This document shows, one piece after another, positions 8,406 through 17,501 of a DNA stretch of 64,000 nt. Under the pieces are notes generated by a model. That model was not told the DNA's origin, searched no databases, and saw only the letters and a list, made by a program, of their open reading frames with translations. The stretch comes from Lachnospiraceae bacterium (GTDB lineage Bacteria > Bacillota > Clostridia > Lachnospirales > Lachnospiraceae), in contig JAIKYU010000070.1 in the NCBI GenBank assembly GCA_024682835.1, forward strand, positions 1-64,000, in the 5' to 3' direction. Numbering within the stretch: position 1 is the first letter of the stretch; every line of letters starts with the position of its first letter. Made by a program: the position numbers and the translations under genes.

Positions 8406-10358
8406 GTGCAGGACTTGATCTCAGTATTTCAAACATCCGGATTTCTGATTCTCTTTCCATTTGTTGTAGCGCTGCTTGTGGTTCTTCAGAAAAAGGACAC
8501 GCGTCTGCGCAGGGTGACAGTCATCGGGAACGGCTTTCTGATCATGGCCGCGGCGGTCTATACGGCGGTCTGTACGCTGATGGACGGTCAGGAGATTCTG
8601 TTCAAACCTTCCTCCGAGGCGGCGCTTTCAGCAGCAGAGAACACCATCCTTGTGGGTGAGATCTTTCTTCTGCTTGTCGTGACGGTATTAAGCATCAGAT
8701 ATAAGAAGTATTATTGCATTCTGATCGGCGCGCTCGGCACCTGTCCGATTCTCGCGATGGATTTCCTGGGGCTTATGCCCGAGCACGAGACCTATCTCCG
8801 GCTGGATCCGCTGGCGGCGGTCATGTACCTGATTGCCGGTGTGGTCGGTCCTCTGATCTGTATGTATGCGGTGGGCTACATGAGCGATTACCACCACCAT
8901 CACACTGATGTGCAGGATCGGACGAATGTGTTTCTTGCGCTGCTCTTTGTCTTCCTGGGCGGGATGTTCGGTCTGATCACCTCCGATAATCTGGTATGGG
9001 TGTTCTTCTTCTGGGAGATCACAAGCGTGTGTTCCTTCCTGCTGATCGGCTACACCCGGTCGCCGGAGGCGGTCAATAACTCATTTCGCGCACTCTGGAT
9101 GAATCTGCTCGGCGGTGTCGGCTTTTCGGCAGGGATCCTGGTGCTGTTCTGGATGGATGAGAATCACATTTCCTCTCTGAGTGAGCTCAATCACGTCGGA
9201 ATCGCCGGACCGGTTGTGATGCTTTCCGTGACCCTCTTTGCTTTTGCCGCGCTGACCAAGAGCGCGCAGTTCCCTTTCTCACGCTGGCTGTTAGGCGCCA
9301 TGGTCGCGCCGACGCCTTCCAGTGCACTTCTGCATTCCGCGACGATGGTCAAGATCGGCGTCTACATGCTGATTCGTCTCTCTCCGCAGTTCTACGGCAC
9401 ATTCACCGGCGTGATGATCACGGTGCTCGGCGGATTCACCTTTTTCGCCGCATCGCTTCTGGCCATATCCCAATCCGACGGGAAAAAGGTTCTCGCCTAT
9501 TCGACGATCTCCAATCTCGGTCTGATCACGGCCTGTGCGGGAACTGGCACCACGGAGGGTGTCTGGGCGGCCGTCATGCTGATGCTGTTCCACGCGGTTT
9601 CGAAATCGCTGCTGTTCCAGACGGTGGGTGATATCGAGAACAACATGGGCAGTCGTGATATCGAGGATATGCACGGTCTGGTCATCAAGCTTCCGCGTCT
9701 GGCACTGATCATGATGATCGGTATCTGCGGTATGTTCATGGCTCCGTTCGGCATGCTGGTTTCCAAGTGGGCCGCGCTGAAGGCGTTTGTGGATTCGCAG
9801 AGCGTCTGGCTGGTGCTTTTCCTGGTGTTCGGTTCGGGCAGCACCTTGTTTTACTGGGCGAAGTGGCTGGGCAAGATCTGTACGGTCATTCACCAGTCGG
9901 TCAATCTGGAGGATGAGACGCACGGAAGTGAGTTGATTTCGATGGTTCCGCTGACCGGGCTCATTGTGGTCATGTGCTTCGCCTTCCCGCTGATGTCCAA
10001 TACCATGGTTCAACCGGTTCTGAACACGACCTTTAATAAGATTGTTCCCAACGTCATCGGCGGATCTGACGTGATCATCATGATGATCATGGTCACGATG
10101 ATCTTCCTGGTTCCGCTCGGATCACGATTCCTGTCGGTCGGCGCAAAAGACAAAATGACCATGTCCTATGTTGCAGGTGTCAATGCGGGGGACGACAGAC
10201 ACTATATTGATTCCTTCGGAAAATCCCGTTCTCTCTACCTGGCCAACTGGTATATGGAGGATTATTTCGGCGAAAAGCGTCTGCTCATGCCGTGCGTCGG
10301 CATCTCCGCGATTCTGGTGATCCTCATGGTGCTCATCGTGATGGGAGGTGTGTTCTGA
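8406..10358 (+). CDS. echA: Energy-converting hydrogenase (Ech) subunit A, NuoL/Mrp-like antiporter subunit
   Basis: Polytopic; NuoL-like ALTKSAQFPFSRWLLGAMVAPTPSSALLHSATMVKIGVYMLIR. Confidence 0.88.
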   Translation: MQDLISVFQTSGFLILFPFVVALLVVLQKKDTRLRRVTVIGNGFLIMAAAVYTAVCTLMDGQEILFKPSSEAALSAAENTILVGEIFLLLVVTVLSIRYKKYYCILIGALGTCPILAMDFLGLMPEHETYLRLDPLAAVMYLIAGVVGPLICMYAVGYMSDYHHHHTDVQDRTNVFLALLFVFLGGMFGLITSDNLVWVFFFWEITSVCSFLLIGYTRSPEAVNNSFRALWMNLLGGVGFSAGILVLFWMDENHISSLSELNHVGIAGPVVMLSVTLFAFAALTKSAQFPFSRWLLGAMVAPTPSSALLHSATMVKIGVYMLIRLSPQFYGTFTGVMITVLGGFTFFAASLLAISQSDGKKVLAYSTISNLGLITACAGTGTTEGVWAAVMLMLFHAVSKSLLFQTVGDIENNMGSRDIEDMHGLVIKLPRLALIMMIGICGMFMAPFGMLVSKWAALKAFVDSQSVWLVLFLVFGSGSTLFYWAKWLGKICTVIHQSVNLEDETHGSELISMVPLTGLIVVMCFAFPLMSNTMVQPVLNTTFNKIVPNVIGGSDVIIMMIMVTMIFLVPLGSRFLSVGAKDKMTMSYVAGVNAGDDRHYIDSFGKSRSLYLANWYMEDYFGEKRLLMPCVGISAILVILMVLIVMGGVF

Positions 10359-11227
10359 TGGCGGTTTCAATCATTATCCGGGTGATACTCTATGTGCTGC
10401 TGGCACCGGTGATCGGCGGCCTTCTGGAGGGGCTTGACCGTGTGATTTCCGCGCGCATGCAGGGACGGCAGGGACCGCCGATCGTGCAGCCCTTCTACGA
10501 TGTGTACAAGCTGCTGAACAAGCAGACCATCGTTGTGAACAGCATTCAGGTACTGTTTATCATGGCATACCTGATCTTTACCGTCTTTACCGGCGCGCTG
10601 TTTTTCGGCGGCGGCGATATGCTGCTTGTGTTCTTCTCTCTCTCGATGTCGGAGGTGATGCTTGTCCTTGCGGCTTATTCGGTCAACGGCCCCTACAGTG
10701 CAATGGGCGCGCAGAGAGAGCTGCTGCAGATGATGTGCTACGAACCGATGATGCTGCTTTTGGCGATCGGCTTTTACGTTGCGCAGGGCAGCTTTATGGT
10801 AAACGATCTGATCGGCGCGACAAGGCCTGCGGTCATCGCGCTGCCCGGCATGTTTATCGGTTTCGCGTTTGTCCTGATCATCAAGCTTCGCAAGTCACCG
10901 TTTGATTTGAGCACCTCGCATCATGCGCACCAGGAAATGGTCAAGGGACTGACCACCGACATCTCCGGCCGCGATATGGGTCTGGTGGAGCTTGCGGAGT
11001 GGTATGACACCACCCTGATGATGGGCATCATCGGCATGTTTTTTGTCACTGCCAATCCGGTCAGCTACCTGTTTGCCATTCTTGCCTGCGCTGTTGTGTT
11101 TTTCCTCATCACCCTGGTGGACAATACGCATCCGCGCGTCAAGGCTATGCATATGTTCGGTATCACCTGGCTTGTGGTGCTGGTGTGCGCCGGCACCAAT
11201 CTACTGATACTGAATCTGATCAAATGA
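10358..11227 (+). CDS. echB: Ech hydrogenase subunit B, NuoH-like
   Basis: LEGLDRVISARMQGRQGPPIVQPFYDVYKLLNK...; start at the ATG overlapping the echA stop. Confidence 0.9.
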   Translation: MAVSIIIRVILYVLLAPVIGGLLEGLDRVISARMQGRQGPPIVQPFYDVYKLLNKQTIVVNSIQVLFIMAYLIFTVFTGALFFGGGDMLLVFFSLSMSEVMLVLAAYSVNGPYSAMGAQRELLQMMCYEPMMLLLAIGFYVAQGSFMVNDLIGATRPAVIALPGMFIGFAFVLIIKLRKSPFDLSTSHHAHQEMVKGLTTDISGRDMGLVELAEWYDTTLMMGIIGMFFVTANPVSYLFAILACAVVFFLITLVDNTHPRVKAMHMFGITWLVVLVCAGTNLLILNLIK

Positions 11228-11241
11228 GGAGGTAATCACCC

Positions 11242-11823
11242 TTGAAGCTTTCAAAATCACCCTGGATTCTTCATTACGACGGTTCAAGCTGCAACGGCTG
11301 TGATATCGAGGTGCTGGCCACGATGATGCCGCATTATGATGTGGAGCGTTTTGGCGTCATCAACACCGGCAATCCGAAGCATGCCGATATCCTGCTTCTG
11401 ACAGGCAGCATCAATTCACAGACGGCGCCGGTTGTGCGCCAGCTCTACAGACAGATGCCGGATCCCAAGGTTGTCGTGGCCTGCGGGATCTGTGCCTGCG
11501 ACGGCGGGATCTTTAAGGACTGCTACAATGTTTCCGGCGGGGCGGATCAGGTGATTCCGGTGGACATCTATGTGCCCGGCTGTGCGGTTCGTCCGGAGGC
11601 GTTGATTGAAGGAGTGAAGAAGGCGGTCGCGCTGCTGGACGAAAAAAGGCGGCAGGAAAAGATCGCCATGCAGCAGGGCTACTGCACGGTGGATTACGGG
11701 CGTCTTTCTGTTCACACCACCGAAGAGGATTATGAGGAAGAATCCAGGGAAGCATCGGAACAGCCGCCTGTACCGGAGGATGAACAGACCGATCCGCAGG
11801 AAGCAAAGGAGGAGACGTCATGA
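11242..11823 (+). CDS. echC: Ech hydrogenase subunit C, NuoB-like small subunit, with acidic C-terminal tail
   Basis: YDGSSCNGCDIEVLATMMP..., VVACGICACDGGIF, VDIYVPGCAVRPEALIEGV. Confidence 0.92.
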   Translation: MKLSKSPWILHYDGSSCNGCDIEVLATMMPHYDVERFGVINTGNPKHADILLLTGSINSQTAPVVRQLYRQMPDPKVVVACGICACDGGIFKDCYNVSGGADQVIPVDIYVPGCAVRPEALIEGVKKAVALLDEKRRQEKIAMQQGYCTVDYGRLSVHTTEEDYEEESREASEQPPVPEDEQTDPQEAKEETS

Positions 11824-12167
11824 ACATGAAGATCCGCGGCGTGGAGGCCGGCGCGATTCTGGAGGAGGCGCAGAAGATGAAGTATGAGGGCTATCGCCTG
11901 ATGCAGATCTGTGCCACCCGCGCGGAGGTTGACGAGACACCGTTTTATGAGATTCTTTACACCTTTGGCATGGGACTGTTGATGGAACAGCTGAAGGTGA
12001 GCATCCCGCAGACCGAGAAAATCGCAAGCATCACCAGCGCTTATCCGTGCGCTTTTCTCTATGAAAACGAGATGCATGATCTGTTCGGTGTCGAGGTTTT
12101 GATGATGAATCTGGACTATCGCGGGAATCTGTACCGGACTGCCGTCAAGACACCGTTTAAAAACTGA
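11820..12167 (+). CDS. echD: Ech hydrogenase subunit D, NuoC-like
   Basis: ITSAYPCAFLYENEMHDLFGVEV..., between echC and echE, overlapping start/stop. Confidence 0.87.
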   Translation: MNMKIRGVEAGAILEEAQKMKYEGYRLMQICATRAEVDETPFYEILYTFGMGLLMEQLKVSIPQTEKIASITSAYPCAFLYENEMHDLFGVEVLMMNLDYRGNLYRTAVKTPFKN

Positions 12168-12181
12168 CAGGAGAGGTAATC

Positions 12182-13261
12182 ATGGCTGCAAGAAGTGTCA
12201 TTCCCTTCGGCCCTCAGCACCCGGTGCTGCCGGAGCCGATTCATCTGGATCTTGTGATGGAGGACGAGCGCGTGGTGGATGTGATTCCGTCCATCGGCTT
12301 CATTCATCGCGGGCTGGAAAAGCTGGTCGAAAAAAAGGATTTTCAGGAGATGGTTTACGTCGCGGAGCGCATCTGCGGTATCTGCTCCCTCGGCCACGGC
12401 CTTGGATACTGTGATGCCGTGGAGCATATCATGGATATCGAGATTCCCGACCGCGCAAAATTCCTCCGGGTCATCTGGTCGGAGATGAGCCGGATCCATT
12501 CTCATCTGCTGTGGCTCGGACTGCTGGCTGACGGCTTCGGCTTCGAAAGTCTGCATATGCAGTCCTGGCGACTCAGGGAGCAGGTGCTTGATATGTTCGA
12601 GGAATCGACCGGCGGACGTGTCATCTTTTCCGTCATGAAGATCGGCGGTCAGCGCAGGGATGTGCCGACGGACATGCTCAAGGGCTTTCTGGAGCGTTTT
12701 GACAGGATGGAGGAGGAGTTGAAAACCCTCTCCAGGACCTTCCTGGATGATGCAGCAGTCATCAGCCGTCTGAAGGGAGTCGGTGTTCTTACGGCGGATC
12801 AGGCGGAGGCGCTTGGCTGCGCCGGCCCTTTCCTTCGGGCAAGCGGCGTTGCAAGAGATATTCGCACGAGCGGTTATGCGGCCTATGGTGACGTGCATGT
12901 TGAACCGGTGATCAGCATGGTTGGCGATTCCTATGCGCGCTGTGAGGTGCGTATCCGGGAGATTTTCCAGTCATTTGCGATCCTGCGGGAGGCGATCGGC
13001 AGGATTCCGGCCGGCCCGGTGGAAACGCCGGTCAAGGGTTTCCCGGACGGGGAGTATATGACAAGAATCGAGCAGCCCAGAGGAGAGGCGCTGTATTACG
13101 TCAAGGCGAACGGGAAGAAGTTTATCGAGCGGATGCGTGTGCGCACGCCCACGTTTGCCAATCTCCCTGGTCTTGTGGAAACACTTAAGGGATGCGACCT
13201 GGCGGATGTGCCGATTCTGATTCTGACAATCGACCCGTGCATCTCCTGTACGGAAAGGTAG
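12182..13261 (+). CDS. echE: Ech hydrogenase subunit E, [NiFe] large subunit (NuoD-like)
   Basis: L1 motif ERICGICSLGHG and terminal L2 motif DPCISCTER; IPFGPQHPVLPEPIHLDL. Confidence 0.94.
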   Translation: MAARSVIPFGPQHPVLPEPIHLDLVMEDERVVDVIPSIGFIHRGLEKLVEKKDFQEMVYVAERICGICSLGHGLGYCDAVEHIMDIEIPDRAKFLRVIWSEMSRIHSHLLWLGLLADGFGFESLHMQSWRLREQVLDMFEESTGGRVIFSVMKIGGQRRDVPTDMLKGFLERFDRMEEELKTLSRTFLDDAAVISRLKGVGVLTADQAEALGCAGPFLRASGVARDIRTSGYAAYGDVHVEPVISMVGDSYARCEVRIREIFQSFAILREAIGRIPAGPVETPVKGFPDGEYMTRIEQPRGEALYYVKANGKKFIERMRVRTPTFANLPGLVETLKGCDLADVPILILTIDPCISCTER

Positions 13262-13268
13262 GGCAGCC

Positions 13269-13724
13269 ATGGCAATGATCAATATGACCGGCACGGTGCT
13301 GAAGAATCTGTTCAGCAAGCCGGTGACCAGAAAGACGGAAAAGGAGTATCCGGAGGGCACCAGAGGACATGTGGTCAATGACATGGATCTCTGTGTTTTC
13401 TGCGGAGCCTGCATGATGCGATGTCCCTCCAGGGCGATCACGGTGGACAGGAATGAGAAGACCTGGACCATTCATCCGATGAGCTGCATCCAGTGCCGCG
13501 CCTGCGTGGACAATTGTCCGAAGAAGTGTCTGTCCATGGAAAAACGGTTCACGGAACCCGGACCGGACAAGCTTACCATCACCTGCCACCAGACGGAAAA
13601 AGCAAGACTGGCTGAAGAGGAGATGAAGCGGATCGCGGCGGAGAAGGCAAAAGCAGCGGCAGAAGCCAGGGCAAAGGCGGAGGCCGCCAAACAGGCAGCA
13701 GCCGCGGAAGGATCAGGAACGTAA
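13269..13724 (+). CDS. echF: Ech hydrogenase subunit F, 2x[4Fe-4S] ferredoxin with Ala/Lys/Glu-rich C-terminal tail
   Basis: CVFCGACMMRCPS and CIQCRACVDNCPKKC; tail EEEMKRIAAEKAKAAAEARAKAEAAKQAAAAEGSGT. Confidence 0.92.
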   Translation: MAMINMTGTVLKNLFSKPVTRKTEKEYPEGTRGHVVNDMDLCVFCGACMMRCPSRAITVDRNEKTWTIHPMSCIQCRACVDNCPKKCLSMEKRFTEPGPDKLTITCHQTEKARLAEEEMKRIAAEKAKAAAEARAKAEAAKQAAAAEGSGT

Positions 13725-13937
13725 ATGTGTGTGGCAATGCCGGGCACTGTGCTTGCCGTGAAAGGACGAAAGGCCACGGTTGATTTTCACGGGAACACGG
13801 TCGATGCGGAGGCGGGGCTGGTTACGGTGTGCCCCGGAGACCATGTCCTTGTCCACGCGGGCTGCATTATCCAGACCCTGTCCCCGGAGCTTTACGGGGA
13901 GACACAGGAGTGGTACCGGCTGATCGAAGATCTTTGA
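13725..13937 (+). CDS. hypC: Hydrogenase assembly chaperone HypC/HupF
   Basis: MCVAMPGTVLAV...GDHVLVHAGCIIQTL. Confidence 0.93.
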   Translation: MCVAMPGTVLAVKGRKATVDFHGNTVDAEAGLVTVCPGDHVLVHAGCIIQTLSPELYGETQEWYRLIEDL

Positions 13938-13961
13938 ACCATCTGATTCTCAATCTTTTTT

Positions 13962-13990
13962 TTGAATCATAGCATGAATTATGGTATAAT
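13962..13990 (+). promoter_or_regulatory. SigA-like promoter abutting a terminator hairpin
   Basis: TTGAAT-17 nt-TATAAT ending 3 nt before the 5' arm of the hairpin at 13994. Confidence 0.6.
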
Positions 13991-13993
13991 GAG

Positions 13994-14043
13994 GAGGTCT
14001 GAAAGATGGAACATCGAGCAGACCTCTTTTCTGTTGTTTTTTT
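13994..14043 (+). terminator. Hairpin with U-rich tail after ech-hypC
   Basis: gaggtctg (13994-14001) / cagacctc (14019-14026) followed by ttttctgttgttttttt. Confidence 0.7.
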
Positions 14044-14087
14044 CAGGAAAGTTTTTGTGTGTACCGGTTTGATATGGGGGATACAGC

Positions 14088-15719
14088 ATGAGAAGTTATC
14101 GTAATCCGATTCTTCCCGGTTTTCATCCGGATCCCAGCATCTGTCGCGTGGATGACTGTTTTTATCTCGTGACTTCGACGTTTGAGTTCTATCCCGGACT
14201 GCCGATATTCCGCAGCAGGAATCTGACGGACTGGCATTGTATCGGTCACGTGATCACGAGACCTTCCCAGATCAATCTGACGGGGACAGCCCATTCGGGC
14301 GGCCTCTATGCACCGACCATCCGGTATTACGACGGGCTTTTTTATGTCGCCTGCACAGACGTGTCGGGCGGCGGCAGTTTCGTTGTGCATGCGGCGGATC
14401 CCGCAGGACCGTGGTCGGATCCGGTCTACGTTAAGAGGCGCGGGATTGATCCGTCGCTTTTGTTTGCCGACCACACCTGTTATTTCCTTTCCACGGAGGA
14501 TGAGGCCGGCAATCCGGGCATCTATATGTGTGAAATTGATCCGCTGACGGGACAGCGCAGGACCGGTGAATTTCTTCTGACCCGCGGATGCGGCGGCCGT
14601 AATGCCGAAGGACCTCATCTGTACAAGATCATGGGCATGTATTATCTGATGCTTGCGGAGGGCGGTACCGAATACGGTCACCGGGAGACAATTCTGCGCA
14701 GCGCTTCCCCCTACGGTCCGTATGAGAAATGTCCGTACAACCCGATTCTGTCTCACGCGGAGCTTTGCGGCTCACCGATCTCCTGCACGGGACATGCCGA
14801 TCTGGTCGATGACAGGAACGGCAGACTCTGGATGGTGTGTCTCGGTGTCCGGACCCTTCCGGGCGTGTTTCTCCACAATCTGGGCCGGGAGACCTTCCTT
14901 GCTCCGGTTCGCTGGGTGGACGGCTGGCCCTTTGTCGGACGGGGAGGTCGGATTGATATCCGGATGGAGGCCAATCTTCCCGGGAGCAGGGAGCCGGACG
15001 AAACCACCCGAGATGAGGGATGGGTTGCGGATATGGAGAGAGAGACGGAGGGCTTCTTTGATGATCCCGTTCTCTCCGGTGAGGATCTGGAACGAAGAGA
15101 GATGCGCATGATGACGCTTCCGGGACTCTTCGATTCCCGCGTCTTCACCTTTGTCAGAATGCCCGATATGCTCCGGTATGAGTTTGATACGGAGGATGAG
15201 ATTCTGCATCTGATCGGCGGTACGGCCACGCTGGACGACTGGGAGGATGAGCGTCTTTCCCCCACGTTTGCCGGGGTGCGGCAGGAGGAGTTTTATGCTT
15301 CCCTGGAGACAGGGGTGCGTCTGATTTCCGCGGAAAATGACGAGCTGTTTGACGGGGGCGCGGGGATCTGTGCCTATTACAACAGCTCCCATCACATGGA
15401 TATCCTGATCACCAAGGAGAATGGTTCCTTCTTTGTGATTTCGCGCATTCGTGTTTTCAATATCACCCAGGAACGAAGGGCGCCGATCCCGGATTCGCAG
15501 GTGTACTTAAAGATTACGGCAGATCCGGGCAACTATCATCTCTATTATTCGACGGACGGGGCGCATTACCTGCTGCTGGATGAGGGAGCGACAGCGGCTC
15601 TTTGCACGGAAATCACCGGGCAGATGACCTTCACGGGCACCTTCCTCGGGTTTTTCGCAGAGGAAAGCGAGGCACTCTTTTTCAGACCGCGTCTGATTTT
15701 CCTGCGTGACGCGGATTGA
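14088..15719 (+). CDS. Glycoside hydrolase family 43 protein (beta-xylosidase/alpha-arabinofuranosidase type) with C-terminal beta-sandwich domain
   Basis: YRNPILPGFHPDPSICRVDDCFYLVTSTFEFYPGLPIFRSRNLTDW..., GGLYAPTIRYYDGLFYV, NAEGPHLYKIMGMYYLMLAEGGTEYGH. Confidence 0.93.
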   Translation: MRSYRNPILPGFHPDPSICRVDDCFYLVTSTFEFYPGLPIFRSRNLTDWHCIGHVITRPSQINLTGTAHSGGLYAPTIRYYDGLFYVACTDVSGGGSFVVHAADPAGPWSDPVYVKRRGIDPSLLFADHTCYFLSTEDEAGNPGIYMCEIDPLTGQRRTGEFLLTRGCGGRNAEGPHLYKIMGMYYLMLAEGGTEYGHRETILRSASPYGPYEKCPYNPILSHAELCGSPISCTGHADLVDDRNGRLWMVCLGVRTLPGVFLHNLGRETFLAPVRWVDGWPFVGRGGRIDIRMEANLPGSREPDETTRDEGWVADMERETEGFFDDPVLSGEDLERREMRMMTLPGLFDSRVFTFVRMPDMLRYEFDTEDEILHLIGGTATLDDWEDERLSPTFAGVRQEEFYASLETGVRLISAENDELFDGGAGICAYYNSSHHMDILITKENGSFFVISRIRVFNITQERRAPIPDSQVYLKITADPGNYHLYYSTDGAHYLLLDEGATAALCTEITGQMTFTGTFLGFFAEESEALFFRPRLIFLRDAD

Positions 15720-15740
15720 CGGAGCATTGGACGGCGACGG

Positions 15741-17501
15741 ATGACGGCTGTGGAGAAGAAAACCGAAAAGAATTCGCAGGTTAGAGGGATCCTGTGTCTT
15801 CTGGCGGCGATGCTTGTCCCTCTTTTTCTGTTTCTGATGGGGAGCAGCCGCTTCAGCACGCCTTACAAATACGATCACCTGGAACTGTCGGAGGGATGGA
15901 ACATCATCTACCGCGGGCGATTCTATTCCAACACCAGGCTGGATTCCTTCGATGCGGACGGCGTCGTGACCGGTGAGCGCCTCATTTTAGAGCGCGATCT
16001 TCCGGATCTCTATCTGTTTTCTCCCTGCCTGACCTTTAAGACCAGAAATTCCCGTGTCTATGTCTATGAGGACGGAAAGCGGATTTACAGCTATGGATAC
16101 GATATCGCCGAGGGGGATTTCGTTCCCAAGTCTTATCACTATGTGCCGCTCTCGTCGGCCTATGCGGGGCATTTCGTGCGGATAGAGATCACGGCAGCGG
16201 ACGACGGGGCTTTCTCCGGTGCTTATGATGTGACGCTCGGCAACACGGAGGATCTGATCCGCCATTACATCCAGTCGCGGCGCATCGGCGCACTGGTTGG
16301 CGTGTTCATGTTCGGATTCGGATTTCTCCTGGCGGTGCTGTCCCCGTTTTTGATCATCGGTGCCGCGAAGGACTGGTCTGTCCTGTTCAGTGCGATGATC
16401 GCCATGATGCTGGGCATTTATGTCCTGTGCTACAACGAAATCATGGCGTACTTCACGCACAACGACGTGCTGTCCCATCTGATCGAGTATCTGACGCTGT
16501 ATTTCACTCCTTCGGTGATCATTCTATACATTTTGACGAGCGGAGCTTCCAGAGGCCGCGTGAAGGTTCTCTGGGGGCTTCTTTTCACCGACCTTTCCCT
16601 GGCGGTTGCGGCCATCGTGCTACATGTGACGCGGATGCTCATGATCAATCACTTCCTGTTGATTTTTCATGTCGCCTTTCTGTCGGAGAGTCTGTATCTG
16701 ATCTATCTTCTTGTCCGAAGCGACCGCGAATCCAGAAATGAGCGGCGCAATCTGATCGGCATGAGTTCGGAGCGGGTGCTCCTCTACGGGATTTTTGTGT
16801 TTATCCTGTCGATTTTCATGGAGGTGATCCGCTATTATGTCTACGCCTATGTGCTGAGTTCCAGGGATAGCAGCGGAATTGACTGCATCACCATCGGCGC
16901 GCTCTCCATTGTCCTGAGTATGATGCTCAATTATTTCTTTCATTCCGTGGATCATCTGACGGAGGCCCGAACGAGAATCCGTCTCCACGGCATGGCCTAT
17001 ACGGATGCGCTTACGGGCATAGACAACCGGGCCAGCTGCGACCAGTTTATGGCGGCACTCGGCGACTCCCGGTATGCGGTGGTCAGTATTGACCTGGATG
17101 GGTTAAAGATCGTGAATGACAAGCAGGGACACAGCATCGGTGATATGATGATCTCCGGCTTCGGCGCGCTGCTGCGGGATGCCTTTTCTGACTGTGATCT
17201 GGTCGGACGGATGGGCGGCGATGAGTTCCTGGTTATCAAAAAGGATGCCGGGCGCGGGGATATGGAAGCGGATATCCGCAGTCTGACGCTGGGCGCGGAG
17301 GAGGAGAACCGCCGGGGCGCCACCTTCCGTTACGCCTTTTCTTATGGAACGGCCGACAGCGGGGAGGCGGACGATGTCCAGGCGGTGTATATGCTGGCGG
17401 ATGAGCGCATGTATAAAATGAAGGAGGAGCATCACAAAAAACGCGGGATTTTCACCACGAATGCGGACCCGGCAAGGGAGACGGGAGGTGTCCGTGCGTA
17501 A
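15741..17501 (+). CDS. Membrane diguanylate cyclase: extracytoplasmic sensor + 7TM-like region + GGDEF
   Basis: Multiple TM segments; DALTGIDNRASCDQF...VSIDLDGLKIVND...GRMGGDEFLV...ADERMYKMK. Confidence 0.88.
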   Translation: MTAVEKKTEKNSQVRGILCLLAAMLVPLFLFLMGSSRFSTPYKYDHLELSEGWNIIYRGRFYSNTRLDSFDADGVVTGERLILERDLPDLYLFSPCLTFKTRNSRVYVYEDGKRIYSYGYDIAEGDFVPKSYHYVPLSSAYAGHFVRIEITAADDGAFSGAYDVTLGNTEDLIRHYIQSRRIGALVGVFMFGFGFLLAVLSPFLIIGAAKDWSVLFSAMIAMMLGIYVLCYNEIMAYFTHNDVLSHLIEYLTLYFTPSVIILYILTSGASRGRVKVLWGLLFTDLSLAVAAIVLHVTRMLMINHFLLIFHVAFLSESLYLIYLLVRSDRESRNERRNLIGMSSERVLLYGIFVFILSIFMEVIRYYVYAYVLSSRDSSGIDCITIGALSIVLSMMLNYFFHSVDHLTEARTRIRLHGMAYTDALTGIDNRASCDQFMAALGDSRYAVVSIDLDGLKIVNDKQGHSIGDMMISGFGALLRDAFSDCDLVGRMGGDEFLVIKKDAGRGDMEADIRSLTLGAEEENRRGATFRYAFSYGTADSGEADDVQAVYMLADERMYKMKEEHHKKRGIFTTNADPARETGGVRA

